Shown here piece by piece: positions 1 to 6,703 of a DNA stretch of 64,000 nt (its first letter is position 1; each line of letters starts with the position of its first letter). The DNA is taken from contig SIBG01000003.1 of NCBI GenBank assembly GCA_009695305.1, positions 1 through 64,000 on the forward strand. The letters run 5' to 3'. Under the pieces are notes generated by a model, which was not told the origin of the DNA, did no database searches, and was given only the letters and a program-made list of their open reading frames with translations. The DNA comes from Opitutus sp. GTDB lineage: Bacteria; Verrucomicrobiota; Verrucomicrobiia; Opitutales; Opitutaceae. The position numbers and the translations under genes were made by a program.

Positions 1-31
1 CTGCTATTCATTTTTTCGCTGGGATTTTGCC

Positions 32-93
32 AGAGGAAGCGTTCCCAGCTCCGGTCGCCCTGCTGGGCTCCCTGCGCTGGGAACGCTTCCTCT
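32..93. repeat. 18-bp perfect inverted repeat (stem-loop)
   Basis: Positions 32-49 and 76-93 are perfect reverse complements (core GGAAGCGTTCCCAGC) separated by 26 bases. No T-run follows either arm, so it is not a classical rho-independent terminator. It resembles the dispersed palindromes seen elsewhere in the window in being intergenic and GC-rich, but its sequence is different. The remainder of 1-168 shows no gene I can support. Confidence 0.85.
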
Positions 94-168
94 CCTCCCG
101 TAGCGTAATCGAACTTTACCTTGAGGTCACGGACTCAGAAACGGCGGGAAAAAGAGTGAAAGCCACCC

Positions 169-555
169 ATGACGACCCGTAGTCAATCAGCAAAGGACTT
201 CAATCCCGACAAGTTTTTGGCGCAGGACTTCAAAAAAAAGTCCAAGATCAATGCGGGGATGTGGCGGCCGGATAAAAAACAAGCCGAGGCCCGGAGAAAA
301 TTTGACCAAGCTTTGCGGTCCATGCGTGCCAGCCGTGATGACAAGGCGGATGCGTTGGATTCCGAGTCCCAATTGGCGATAGCGGCATTGACGGCCTATT
401 TCGGAATAGAGGCATTCCCCATGCATTCCCCCTTTCACTTGAAGCTGATGCTGATTGATGCGTTGCCGCCCGATGTCCCGGCAGAGCAGCATGAACCATT
501 CGTCGAAAAGGCCATCGGCATTGCGGTGCGATTCCGCAAGATGTCGATGACGTAG
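169..555 (+). CDS. Hypothetical protein, 128 aa
   Basis: I do not recognise a family. The 128-residue product is hydrophilic and basic in its first 50 residues (a KKKSK run near residue 22, then repeated Lys/Arg) and has no signal peptide or membrane segment. The C-terminal half is more hydrophobic and could fold as a small helical domain. It ends just before the convergent helical-repeat gene at 562, leaving six bases between stops. Codon use is less GC-biased than in the polysaccharide genes further right, which together with the IS remnant nearby suggests this end of the window is a different, possibly acquired, segment. The ATG at 169 is the only reasonable start. Confidence 0.55.
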   Translation: MTTRSQSAKDFNPDKFLAQDFKKKSKINAGMWRPDKKQAEARRKFDQALRSMRASRDDKADALDSESQLAIAALTAYFGIEAFPMHSPFHLKLMLIDALPPDVPAEQHEPFVEKAIGIAVRFRKMSMT

Positions 556-561
556 CATGAC

Positions 562-1053
562 TCACTTCATCGATGCGATGTCATCCCACAACGTCTTGAG
601 ATCCTCGTCGCCTAGTGCCGCCTGCTTCCAGCTAGGGTCCATCATGCACGCTCGCGACAGCCTTTCTTTCGCCTCTACTTGTTCGCCCAACAGGCAACAA
701 TAGGAGGCGAGGTTGTAGTGGAGGATGGCGCATACGAATCCGTGGGTTCTCTCTGCCTTGAGCAGAACAGCTTTGGCCTCTTCAACCTGATTGAGTTCTC
801 GAAGCGCATACGCCCAATCAATCCACCACCTGTGCTCTTTCGGTCTCTGCATCGTCAAAGCCTTTACAACGCCCAAGAGCGGCTCCCAATTCTTTTCCTC
901 CATGTAGAGGTCTCTCAGGACTGGCAATACTTCCGGCAGGAAAGTGTCTTTAAGTTCGATTGCACGTAATTCAACATTGGCCTCCGCGAGCATGCCGAGT
1001 TTCGTGTAGCCAGAGGCAAACTTAAGGTGCCAGTTACGACGTGCTGAATTCAT
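562..1053 (-). CDS. TPR-like helical repeat protein, 163 aa
   Basis: The 163-residue product has the rhythm of tetratricopeptide-like helix pairs: 'KFASGYTKLGMLAEAN' near residue 11, 'WIDWAYALRELNQVEEA' near residue 77, and 'LHYNLASYCCLLGEQVEA' near residue 112. The Leu/Ala/Tyr and Gly spacing matches TPR helices. There is no signal peptide, so a cytoplasmic scaffold role is likely. Partners and function are unknown. It converges on the hypothetical gene at 169-555. Like that gene it is less GC-rich than the polysaccharide island. The TPR call is by pattern only; a profile search could assign it to a related solenoid family instead. Confidence 0.6.
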   Translation of the reverse strand: MNSARRNWHLKFASGYTKLGMLAEANVELRAIELKDTFLPEVLPVLRDLYMEEKNWEPLLGVVKALTMQRPKEHRWWIDWAYALRELNQVEEAKAVLLKAERTHGFVCAILHYNLASYCCLLGEQVEAKERLSRACMMDPSWKQAALGDEDLKTLWDDIASMK

Positions 1054-1322
1054 CGGGACTCAGGCTCGACCGTCTGGCGGATTTCAAACGACAGAGGCAT
1101 CAAATCGAAAGTGGATAATATCAGCACGATTTACGAGAAATAAGCCTTCCTAAAAATTTTAACCGGGACGAATAATTGAGATAGGGTAGACCAAGCTCCG
1201 GGCCGGACCGCCAAGCCAGTCCGTCCCTCCGCCTGGGATTGCCAACCACCACCGCAGTCATCACATCAAACAACGCTGCGGACTAACATTCCATCTGGCC
1301 CAGTTTTCGGGACCCACTCAGT

Positions 1323-1556
1323 ATGAGCCGGGCCGGAAATTGTTACGACAACGCCGCCATGGAGTCGTTTGGGAGCACCCTGAAGACGGACACCGGGCTC
1401 GATACCGCGATTCCTGCCAGCCGCCGCCACGCTGAGCTTGCCGTCTTCGACTACATCGAGACGTTCTACAACCCGACGAGGCGCCACAGCTCGCTCGGTT
1501 ATGTTTCCCCTGTGGTCTTCGAAAAACAACAAACACTAAACATCACAGCCGCCTGA
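1323..1556 (+). pseudogene. IS3-family transposase OrfB, C-terminal fragment
   Basis: The 77-residue fragment begins with the hallmark block MSRAGNCYDNAAMESF and continues with STLKTD, then YIETFYNPTRRHSSLGYVSP. These are the last part of the rve integrase core of IS3-family OrfB. The Glu of 'MESF' is expected to be the third acidic residue of the DDE triad; the two Asp-containing blocks upstream are missing. A full OrfB is about 270-300 residues, so roughly three quarters is lost. The sequence directly upstream (1277-1319) is an IS end rather than orfB coding sequence, so the truncation is a rearrangement and not a simple frameshift. Confidence 0.9.
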
Positions 1557-1674
1557 ATGAGTGTCCATTTTTTCGAGGCAAGCCCACCTTGCACACTTCC
1601 ACGATGCTCTTGCCGCCGTCGGCTTCCCGCAAAATGCGGATCTTTTGTTCCGTCGCGTGTCGTTTTCCTTTCAT
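1543..1674 (-). pseudogene. IS3-family transposase OrfA, N-terminal fragment
   Basis: Reading minus from the ATG at 1674, the first 28 or so codons give MKGKRHATEQKIRILREADG and then GKSIVEVC, the N-terminal helix-turn-helix start of IS3-family OrfA. After 'EVCK' the homology ends and the frame runs into the end of the oppositely oriented IS copy, stopping at 1543. The recognition helix and the rest of OrfA (normally about 90-100 residues) are missing. Confidence 0.8.
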
Positions 1675-1777
1675 GGTCTGGGCTCCTTTTAGGGCCGCAG
1701 ACTAACCTCGCAAGTGGCCCAGATTTCGGGGGATCACCGCAAGCGCACCACCGACATTTCGGCTTCCTCGCGTCCGA

Positions 1778-1807
1778 TTAGTGTCCATTAGTGTTCAGCA
1801 GTGGTTT
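1778..1807 (+). repeat. Three imperfect tandem decamers at the start of a glycosyltransferase gene
   Basis: ATTAGTGTCC, ATTAGTGTTC and AGCAGTGGTT follow each other directly. The third copy contains the GTG that I take as the start codon of the next gene (1801). It may be a regulatory or translation-initiation element, or the scar of the adjacent IS activity. Confidence 0.5.
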
Positions 1808-2589
1808 CTCCCGAAAAGCTCTCACTCTCCGTCGTCATCATCGCCAAAAACGAGGCGCTGAATCTGCCACGCTGCCTCGCCAGCGTGCAGGGCTGGGTCG
1901 CGGAAGTTGTCGTCGCGCTCAACGACACCACTGACGACAGCGAGGCCCTCGCCAAAAAATCCGGCGCCACCGTCCGCCATCTCCCCTGGCAGGGCTACCG
2001 CGACACCAAGAACGCCGCCCTCGCCCTCGCCACCCACTCCTGGGTGCTCTCGCTCGACGCCGACGAGGAGGTTTCGTCCGCCCTGCGCGTTTCACTCGTC
2101 GGCTTTTTCGCCCGCCCGGACCGCGAGCAATTCGCCGGCGCGCGTTTCCCCCGCAAGGTCTGGTTCGTCGACCGCTGGATCACTCACGGCGACTGGTATC
2201 CCGACTACAGCCTGCGCCTCCTCCACCGCGACCGCGCGCGCTGGGGCGGCGATAAATTCGTTCACGAGAAGGTCGAATGCACCGGCCCCGTCGCTACGCT
2301 ATCCGGCGATCTTCACCATTATTCTTTTCCAACCCTCGCGAGCCACGTCGCAAAAATTAATCCCTTCGCCGACCTCTTCGTTCAACAGCAACAAGCTCGT
2401 GGCCGAAAGTTCTCCGTCCTTGCCGCTGTCTTCCGCCCCTGCTGGCGTTTCTTCCGCGCTTACGTGCTCAAGCTCGGTTTCCTTGACGGCTATTCCGGGT
2501 TCTACATCGCCCACGCGACGGCCTTCGGCGCGTTCGTCCGCTACAGTCGGCTCTACGAGGCGGAAAAAGCCAAGGGACCCATCGTCTAA
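1801..2589 (+). CDS. Family 2 glycosyltransferase, WaaE/KdtX-like
   Basis: Transfers a sugar, probably to lipid-A/core or a related glycolipid at the cytoplasmic face. The GT-A fold begins at 'LSVVIIAKNEALNLPRCL' near residue 7. The DXD-type nucleotide-sugar/metal site is 'LSLDADEEVS' near residue 85. The stretch 'HGDWYPDYSLRLLHRDRARW' near residue 140 is typical of the WaaE/KdtX (beta-1,4-glucosyltransferase-like) branch. At 262 residues it matches the usual 250-270. No ATG is available upstream in frame, so GTG at 1801 is the chosen start. The IS3 remnant ends just upstream, so its original promoter may have been replaced. The donor sugar is unknown. Confidence 0.85.
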   Translation: MVSPEKLSLSVVIIAKNEALNLPRCLASVQGWVAEVVVALNDTTDDSEALAKKSGATVRHLPWQGYRDTKNAALALATHSWVLSLDADEEVSSALRVSLVGFFARPDREQFAGARFPRKVWFVDRWITHGDWYPDYSLRLLHRDRARWGGDKFVHEKVECTGPVATLSGDLHHYSFPTLASHVAKINPFADLFVQQQQARGRKFSVLAAVFRPCWRFFRAYVLKLGFLDGYSGFYIAHATAFGAFVRYSRLYEAEKAKGPIV

Positions 2590-2673
2590 TGGATCAAACG
2601 CCCTTGGAACCAAATAGTCGCCCGGCCTGAAGTCCCTTGGTCGCGTCTTCCTTTGGCCTTTTGTCTCTCCTCC

Positions 2674-3057
2674 ATGCCTGACCACCGTCACCAGTTCAGT
2701 AAACTCGCCGAGGAACTCGTCGGGGAATTGCGCGGCCTGCCCTTTGCAGAGTCGCGCCGCACCGTTAAACGCCCCACGCAGCCGCTCGCGACCGTCGTCG
2801 AGCAGTTGATGGTTAAGCACCAGATCGGCCGGCCGTCCGCGGAGCAGACGATCCGCGACCGCTGGGTCGAACTCGTCGGCGCCGCGAATGCCGCCTACTC
2901 GCATGCGGCCTCCATTGAGCGCAACCGCCTCGTCGTCCTCGCCGCCCATTCCGTCGTCCGTAACGAACTCTTCCTCCACCGTGACCAAATCGTCCAACGC
3001 ATCCGGCAGCTCCCCGGCTGCGAAACCATCAAGTCGCTCAACCTCCGCGCGGGTTGA
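2674..3057 (+). CDS. dciA: DUF721/DciA-like protein
   Basis: The 127-residue product matches the DUF721 pattern: an N-terminal helix, then 'DRWVELVGAANAAYSHAAS', then a strand-rich stretch 'RNRLVVLAAHSVVRNELF' and 'HRDQIVQRIRQLPG'. In families carrying this domain DciA recruits or loads the replicative DnaB helicase. I chose ATG 2674 (MPDHRHQF) over an upstream TTG at 2653, because the extra residues do not look coding and ATG is better placed. It lies 84 bases behind a glycosyltransferase gene, in a stretch holding degenerate TCCCTTGGTC words. Functionally it does not belong to the polysaccharide genes. The symbol follows the family and is not verified. Confidence 0.75.
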   Translation: MPDHRHQFSKLAEELVGELRGLPFAESRRTVKRPTQPLATVVEQLMVKHQIGRPSAEQTIRDRWVELVGAANAAYSHAASIERNRLVVLAAHSVVRNELFLHRDQIVQRIRQLPGCETIKSLNLRAG

Positions 3058-3107
3058 AACGTAAGCGTCCGACGGAGGATTTTGATGGGCGGGTCAGATC
3101 CTCCGCC

Positions 3108-4043
3108 CTACTGCAGGCCGAAGAGCGAGCGCGGGACTTGGTAAAGATAGCCGCAGGACCGCCAGGCGCGGACGAGAGATTTCTTCGCCGCGCCGGTGCG
3201 CAGGATGAGAGTGTTGAGCAGCGCGAGCAGCGTGAAAGCGAGGGCCTTCAGGGCATTGGCGGCAAAGCGCCCAGCGAGATACACCAGGGAGGCCGGCTGG
3301 CTGGCGCGGTCCATCACTCGCGAGCGGGCGGAGTCGAAGGCGTGGCGGGCGGCGTAGCGGAATGTCGTGCGGCTCGCAGGCATCTGATGCTTCACGGCGG
3401 CGGCGGGCGCGAACCACACTTCGAGTCCGGCGCCGCGCGTGCGGCGGATCATCTCGCTGTCACCGCCGGAAAAGTAGTTGCCCGCGGCGCGGTCCAGGGC
3501 GGTGTGAAAGGGGCCGATTTGTTCGAACACCCAGCGGGGAAATGCGAGGTTCGCGCCCATCGGCGACTGCTGCGATTCGAGCGGGCCGGCCGTGGGGCGA
3601 AATGCGAGCGGAGCGTGCCACTCGGCGACCCACGGTGGCAGGCCGTCGGGGAAAACCGGAATCACCTCGCCACCGATGGCGCCGATTTTGCGCGCCGGAT
3701 CGGCGAGCAACGGGACGGCCATCTGCGCAATCCAGTCGGGTTGGACGAGGATGTCGTCGTCCGCGAAGAGGATGATGTCGCCGCGCGCCTCGCCGATGGC
3801 GCGGTTGCGCGCGTAGTCGAGACCCTGCTTCGGCTCGTGAAGATAACGCGGGGCAGGGCGGGCGCTGGCGAATTCCCCGACGACGGCGCGGGTGTGGTCG
3901 TGGGAGTTGTTATCGATCACGAGCACCTCGAAGTGGTCCCGCGGGAATTGTTGCGCAGCGATGCCCGCCAGCGTCTGCCGCAGGAGGTCGGCGCGATTGC
4001 AGGTCGGAATCGCGACGGTGACTTTGAGGGTGGTCGGCGGCAT
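3108..4043 (-). CDS. Family 2 glycosyltransferase
   Basis: A GT-A enzyme of 311 residues from the ATG at 4043. It opens with 'KVTVAIPTCNRADLLRQTL'. The nucleotide-binding 'VLVIDNNSHD' block is near residue 41 and the DXD site 'IILFADDDILVQPDW' near residue 88. A 'GGDSEM' acceptor-side motif follows near residue 190. A hydrophobic helix pair near residues 260-285 may anchor it to the inner membrane. It converges with the DciA-like gene (51 bases between stops) and lies downstream of a methyltransferase gene (100 bases). Donor and acceptor are unknown; a surface-glycan role follows from context. Confidence 0.85.
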   Translation of the reverse strand: MPPTTLKVTVAIPTCNRADLLRQTLAGIAAQQFPRDHFEVLVIDNNSHDHTRAVVGEFASARPAPRYLHEPKQGLDYARNRAIGEARGDIILFADDDILVQPDWIAQMAVPLLADPARKIGAIGGEVIPVFPDGLPPWVAEWHAPLAFRPTAGPLESQQSPMGANLAFPRWVFEQIGPFHTALDRAAGNYFSGGDSEMIRRTRGAGLEVWFAPAAAVKHQMPASRTTFRYAARHAFDSARSRVMDRASQPASLVYLAGRFAANALKALAFTLLALLNTLILRTGAAKKSLVRAWRSCGYLYQVPRSLFGLQ

Positions 4044-4143
4044 GTAGGCGGGAACAGTTTTTTTCGGCGAGATCGCAGGACAGCGCAAGGCGCAACGCGG
4101 ATCGAGCCGCGCCGGTCACTCGGGCGTGGGCGGCGGTGGGGAA

Positions 4144-4896
4144 TCAGTTTTTCCAGAGCAGGACGGCGCCCTGCGCCCGGGTGCGGAAAAAATATTTCAG
4201 GAAGCGAAACAGCCCGACGATTTTCGTGCCGCGGAGCGCGCCGTTGCTCCGGTCGCTGGCGTAGTCCGGCCGGTAGATCGAGTGGACGTAATGCCACGGC
4301 CAGGGCAAGACGACGTGGCGGCGGAAACCCGCGGCGCGGGCGTGACGGATGATCGTGCGCGGGGGCATGTCTTTTTCATGGACCCCATATTCCTGCACGG
4401 CGTGCACCGAACCGGGCGCGATGCTGTGGCCGTCGCCGGGCTCGATGCAGATGACCATGCCGCCAGGCGCGAGAGCGGCGTAGGCGGCCCGTAACGCGGC
4501 GGCTTCGGACTCGGCGTGGTGCAAGGCGTCGTGAAAAATCACATAGTCCGCCGGCGGATCGATGCGCACCTCCTCGTAGTCCGCGGTGCGAAACGAGGCG
4601 CGGGAAAGGCAGCGCGCCGCGCGCAATTGCTCGGCCAGCGCAATCGCGTCGGGGGAAATATCCACGCCGACAACTTCGTAGCCGCGCTCCGCGAAGATGA
4701 GGCTCAGCCAGCCGGTGCCGCAGCCGAACTCGACGATGCGCGCCGGCGGTGGCCGCATGACCGACATAAAGACACTGAGGTTAACCAGGTATTGGAGGCA
4801 GTGATCGTCGCTGAAGGGCTTGCCCAGCGCGTGGCGCCGGCCGGCTTCGCCGATGCGCGCGAAATATTCGCGTTCGCCCTGTTTGGGATCGTGCAT
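4144..4896 (-). CDS. Class I SAM-dependent methyltransferase, 250 aa
   Basis: Motif I is 'RIVEFGCGTGWLSLIF' near residue 54, motif II 'VVGVDISPDAIALA', and the post-II region 'DYVIFHDALHHAE' near residue 120, a methyltransf_11/25 pattern. The end 'RFLKYFFRTRAQGAVLLWKN' is basic and aromatic and could sit on the membrane surface. The start is the ATG at 4896, eleven bases after the stop of the upstream glycosyltransferase, so the two are probably cotranscribed. The same open frame runs on into the upstream gene, but there it is only a shadow of that gene. It probably O- or N-methylates a sugar of the glycan; the substrate is unknown. Confidence 0.85.
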   Translation of the reverse strand: MHDPKQGEREYFARIGEAGRRHALGKPFSDDHCLQYLVNLSVFMSVMRPPPARIVEFGCGTGWLSLIFAERGYEVVGVDISPDAIALAEQLRAARCLSRASFRTADYEEVRIDPPADYVIFHDALHHAESEAAALRAAYAALAPGGMVICIEPGDGHSIAPGSVHAVQEYGVHEKDMPPRTIIRHARAAGFRRHVVLPWPWHYVHSIYRPDYASDRSNGALRGTKIVGLFRFLKYFFRTRAQGAVLLWKN

Positions 4897-4907
4897 GGCA
4901 AAATCGC

Positions 4908-6548
4908 TTAAAACGCCGCGATCGCTTCGAGCCGGCGGCGGTAGCGCGCGCCAATGACGTCGGGAGCGAAGCGGGTCTCGATCGTGGCGCGCGCCTGGGC
5001 GCCGAGCCTGGCGGCGAGGGCGCGGTCGGCGAAAAGTTTCTGCATCCATTCGGCCGCGTGCACGGGATCGGGATCGGCCCACGTCGAGCCTTTCGCGTAG
5101 GGGCCGTGGTTTTGCGCCAGAGTGATGACCTTTGCGCGCACGGGGCAGCCGTTGGCGGCGTTCACGAACTCGGCGGTGGCTGACCAGTCGGTCGAGATGA
5201 CGGGCTTGCCAAGGAACATGCTCTCGGCGACGGCGAGACCGAAACCCTCGGAGCGGTGCAGCGAGACAAAACAGTCGCAGGCGGCTTCGAGCGCGTAGAT
5301 GTCGGCCCGTGAGAGCGTGTCGGCGAGGAGCACGGTGCCCGGGAGGTCGCTCACACTGGCCTGCAACGCGGCGAAGTCGGCCTCGTTGCCGGCGACGTTT
5401 TGGACTTTCACGACGAGCGCGGCCTGGCTCCCCATGGCTGCCAGGCGAAAGGCCGTGAGGACGGCGCGGGGGTTCTTGCGCTCGGCGTAGGAGTTGAGAT
5501 CGAAGAGGGTGAGGAAAAGAAATTTTTCGGCGGGCAGTCCGAAGCGCGCGCGCAGCGCCGCCGTGGTTTCCGCCGGCCGGGCAAAGGCGATGGAGTGCGG
5601 CATGGTGAGCACCGGGATCGGCGATTTCAGCGCGATGGCGGCGGTCGTGAAATCGCTCGGGCACCAGACTTCGTCGTAGTAATCGAGACTCGGCACCCAC
5701 GCCTCGGGGAACTCCGGCAACTCCCAGGCGAAGTAAGCGATGTTGTATTTGCCGGCGCGGAAATGTTTCCCGTGGTGGTGATCGAGGTCACGTGAGGCAG
5801 GGGGGTCGACGTGGACGACGTTGACGTGGTGGGGATTTTCGTCGGAGAGGCGGGCGGCGTAGGTCTGGTCGCCAAGGCGGTTTTTGCAGTTGAGCTTGAG
5901 GGGCACGAGCGCGGCGGGCAGCGCCGCGGCATCGGCGGCGCGCACCATGCAGCGGGCGGATTCGCCGACGCCGAGTTCGGCGGTGAGAAAGCCCACGATG
6001 TTGAGGCCGAGCTGGACGTGGCGGCGGGCGTAGGCTGAAGAGTAGGGCGCGTCGCGTTGGGCGAAATCGTAGATGGTCTCGCCCTCGGCCGTCGCGATGG
6101 TGGCGAGGCGGAGCTGGCGGTTTTTGTTTTGGCGGCGGAAACGTTGCAACCCGCTAAAACCGCTGATGCGACCGAGCCACGCGAGGAGGTTGGTGAAACC
6201 AATGCCGGTGAGTCGCAGCGTCAGCGTGGTGCTCTCGGCCGCTGGCACGGGCACGCGCAATTCCCACGGGCCGGGGCGCAGAATCATGAGTGCGCCCGCT
6301 GGCCGGCCGTTGACGAAGACATCGAGCCCGGGCGCGAAGGTTTCCGCGCCGCGGGCGTCGGGGTGGGGGCGAAACTCGCCGCGCAGCACGAGCGCGCTCA
6401 CGCCGGTGAGCGGAGGCAGGTGCGCGTGGGCGGTTTCGCGAATCCAGGCGGAGTCGCTGGCGAACTCGTCGAAGAACAGGCCGGTGTAGTCGGTGAACCG
6501 TCGAGAGTAGGCGCCGCCGGCAGGGGGCGTGTGGTGAGCGGGACGCAT
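4908..6548 (-). CDS. Family 4 glycosyltransferase with N-terminal accessory domain, 546 aa
   Basis: Residues about 1-150 form a beta-rich accessory region ('VFVNGRPAGALMILRPGPWE' near 78), not a catalytic fold. The GT-B glycosyltransferase follows: 'GFLTAELGVGESARCMVRAA' near residue 185, 'YNIAYFAWELPEFPEAW', the donor-domain 'KFLFLTLFDLNSYAERKNP', and the 'SLHRSEGFGLAVAESMFLGK' motif near 435, which carries the E-x7-E nucleotide-sugar site of GT4 enzymes. The start is ATG 6548; an upstream TTG at 6590 is less likely. Divergent from the membrane-protein gene at 6704. It leads a likely two-gene unit with the methyltransferase at 4144-4896. Confidence 0.85.
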   Translation of the reverse strand: MRPAHHTPPAGGAYSRRFTDYTGLFFDEFASDSAWIRETAHAHLPPLTGVSALVLRGEFRPHPDARGAETFAPGLDVFVNGRPAGALMILRPGPWELRVPVPAAESTTLTLRLTGIGFTNLLAWLGRISGFSGLQRFRRQNKNRQLRLATIATAEGETIYDFAQRDAPYSSAYARRHVQLGLNIVGFLTAELGVGESARCMVRAADAAALPAALVPLKLNCKNRLGDQTYAARLSDENPHHVNVVHVDPPASRDLDHHHGKHFRAGKYNIAYFAWELPEFPEAWVPSLDYYDEVWCPSDFTTAAIALKSPIPVLTMPHSIAFARPAETTAALRARFGLPAEKFLFLTLFDLNSYAERKNPRAVLTAFRLAAMGSQAALVVKVQNVAGNEADFAALQASVSDLPGTVLLADTLSRADIYALEAACDCFVSLHRSEGFGLAVAESMFLGKPVISTDWSATAEFVNAANGCPVRAKVITLAQNHGPYAKGSTWADPDPVHAAEWMQKLFADRALAARLGAQARATIETRFAPDVIGARYRRRLEAIAAF

Positions 6549-6703
6549 GTAGTCGGACGCCAGCGAAAGGCGGCGTGCGGGGGTTGGCAAAACTTTCCGG
6601 GCATGGCGAGGGTGCTCGATTCACGAATGCGGGCTTGCGTTGGGTGTGCGCCGGGGCTTTCACCGAGAGGTCCCACTGCAACACGCGAGGAACCCCAGCT
6701 CCT

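Larger units (their letters stand above)
1277..1740. mobile_element. Scrambled remnant of IS3-family insertion sequences
   Basis: This segment is built from pieces of at least two IS3-family elements. Two similar end sequences lie in the same orientation at 1277-1319 and 1697-1738 (shared words: GACTAAC, TGGCCCAG and TTTCGGG). The C-terminal end of an orfB transposase reads on plus (1323-1556). The N-terminal end of an orfA reads on minus from 1674. The orfA homology stops where the presumed right end of the orfB element begins (about 1557-1588), so one element probably inserted into the other and both then decayed. Neither copy can be active. Confidence 0.8.

Noticed and set aside
1-168. A small coding gene upstream of 169
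   Set aside because: No open frame with a plausible start or composition; the stretch is dominated by the inverted repeat at 32-93.
4897-5700. N-terminal extension of the methyltransferase frame beyond ATG 4896
   Set aside because: The extension overlaps the glycosyltransferase gene at 4908-6548 in another frame and has antisense-like Arg/Pro/Ser composition.
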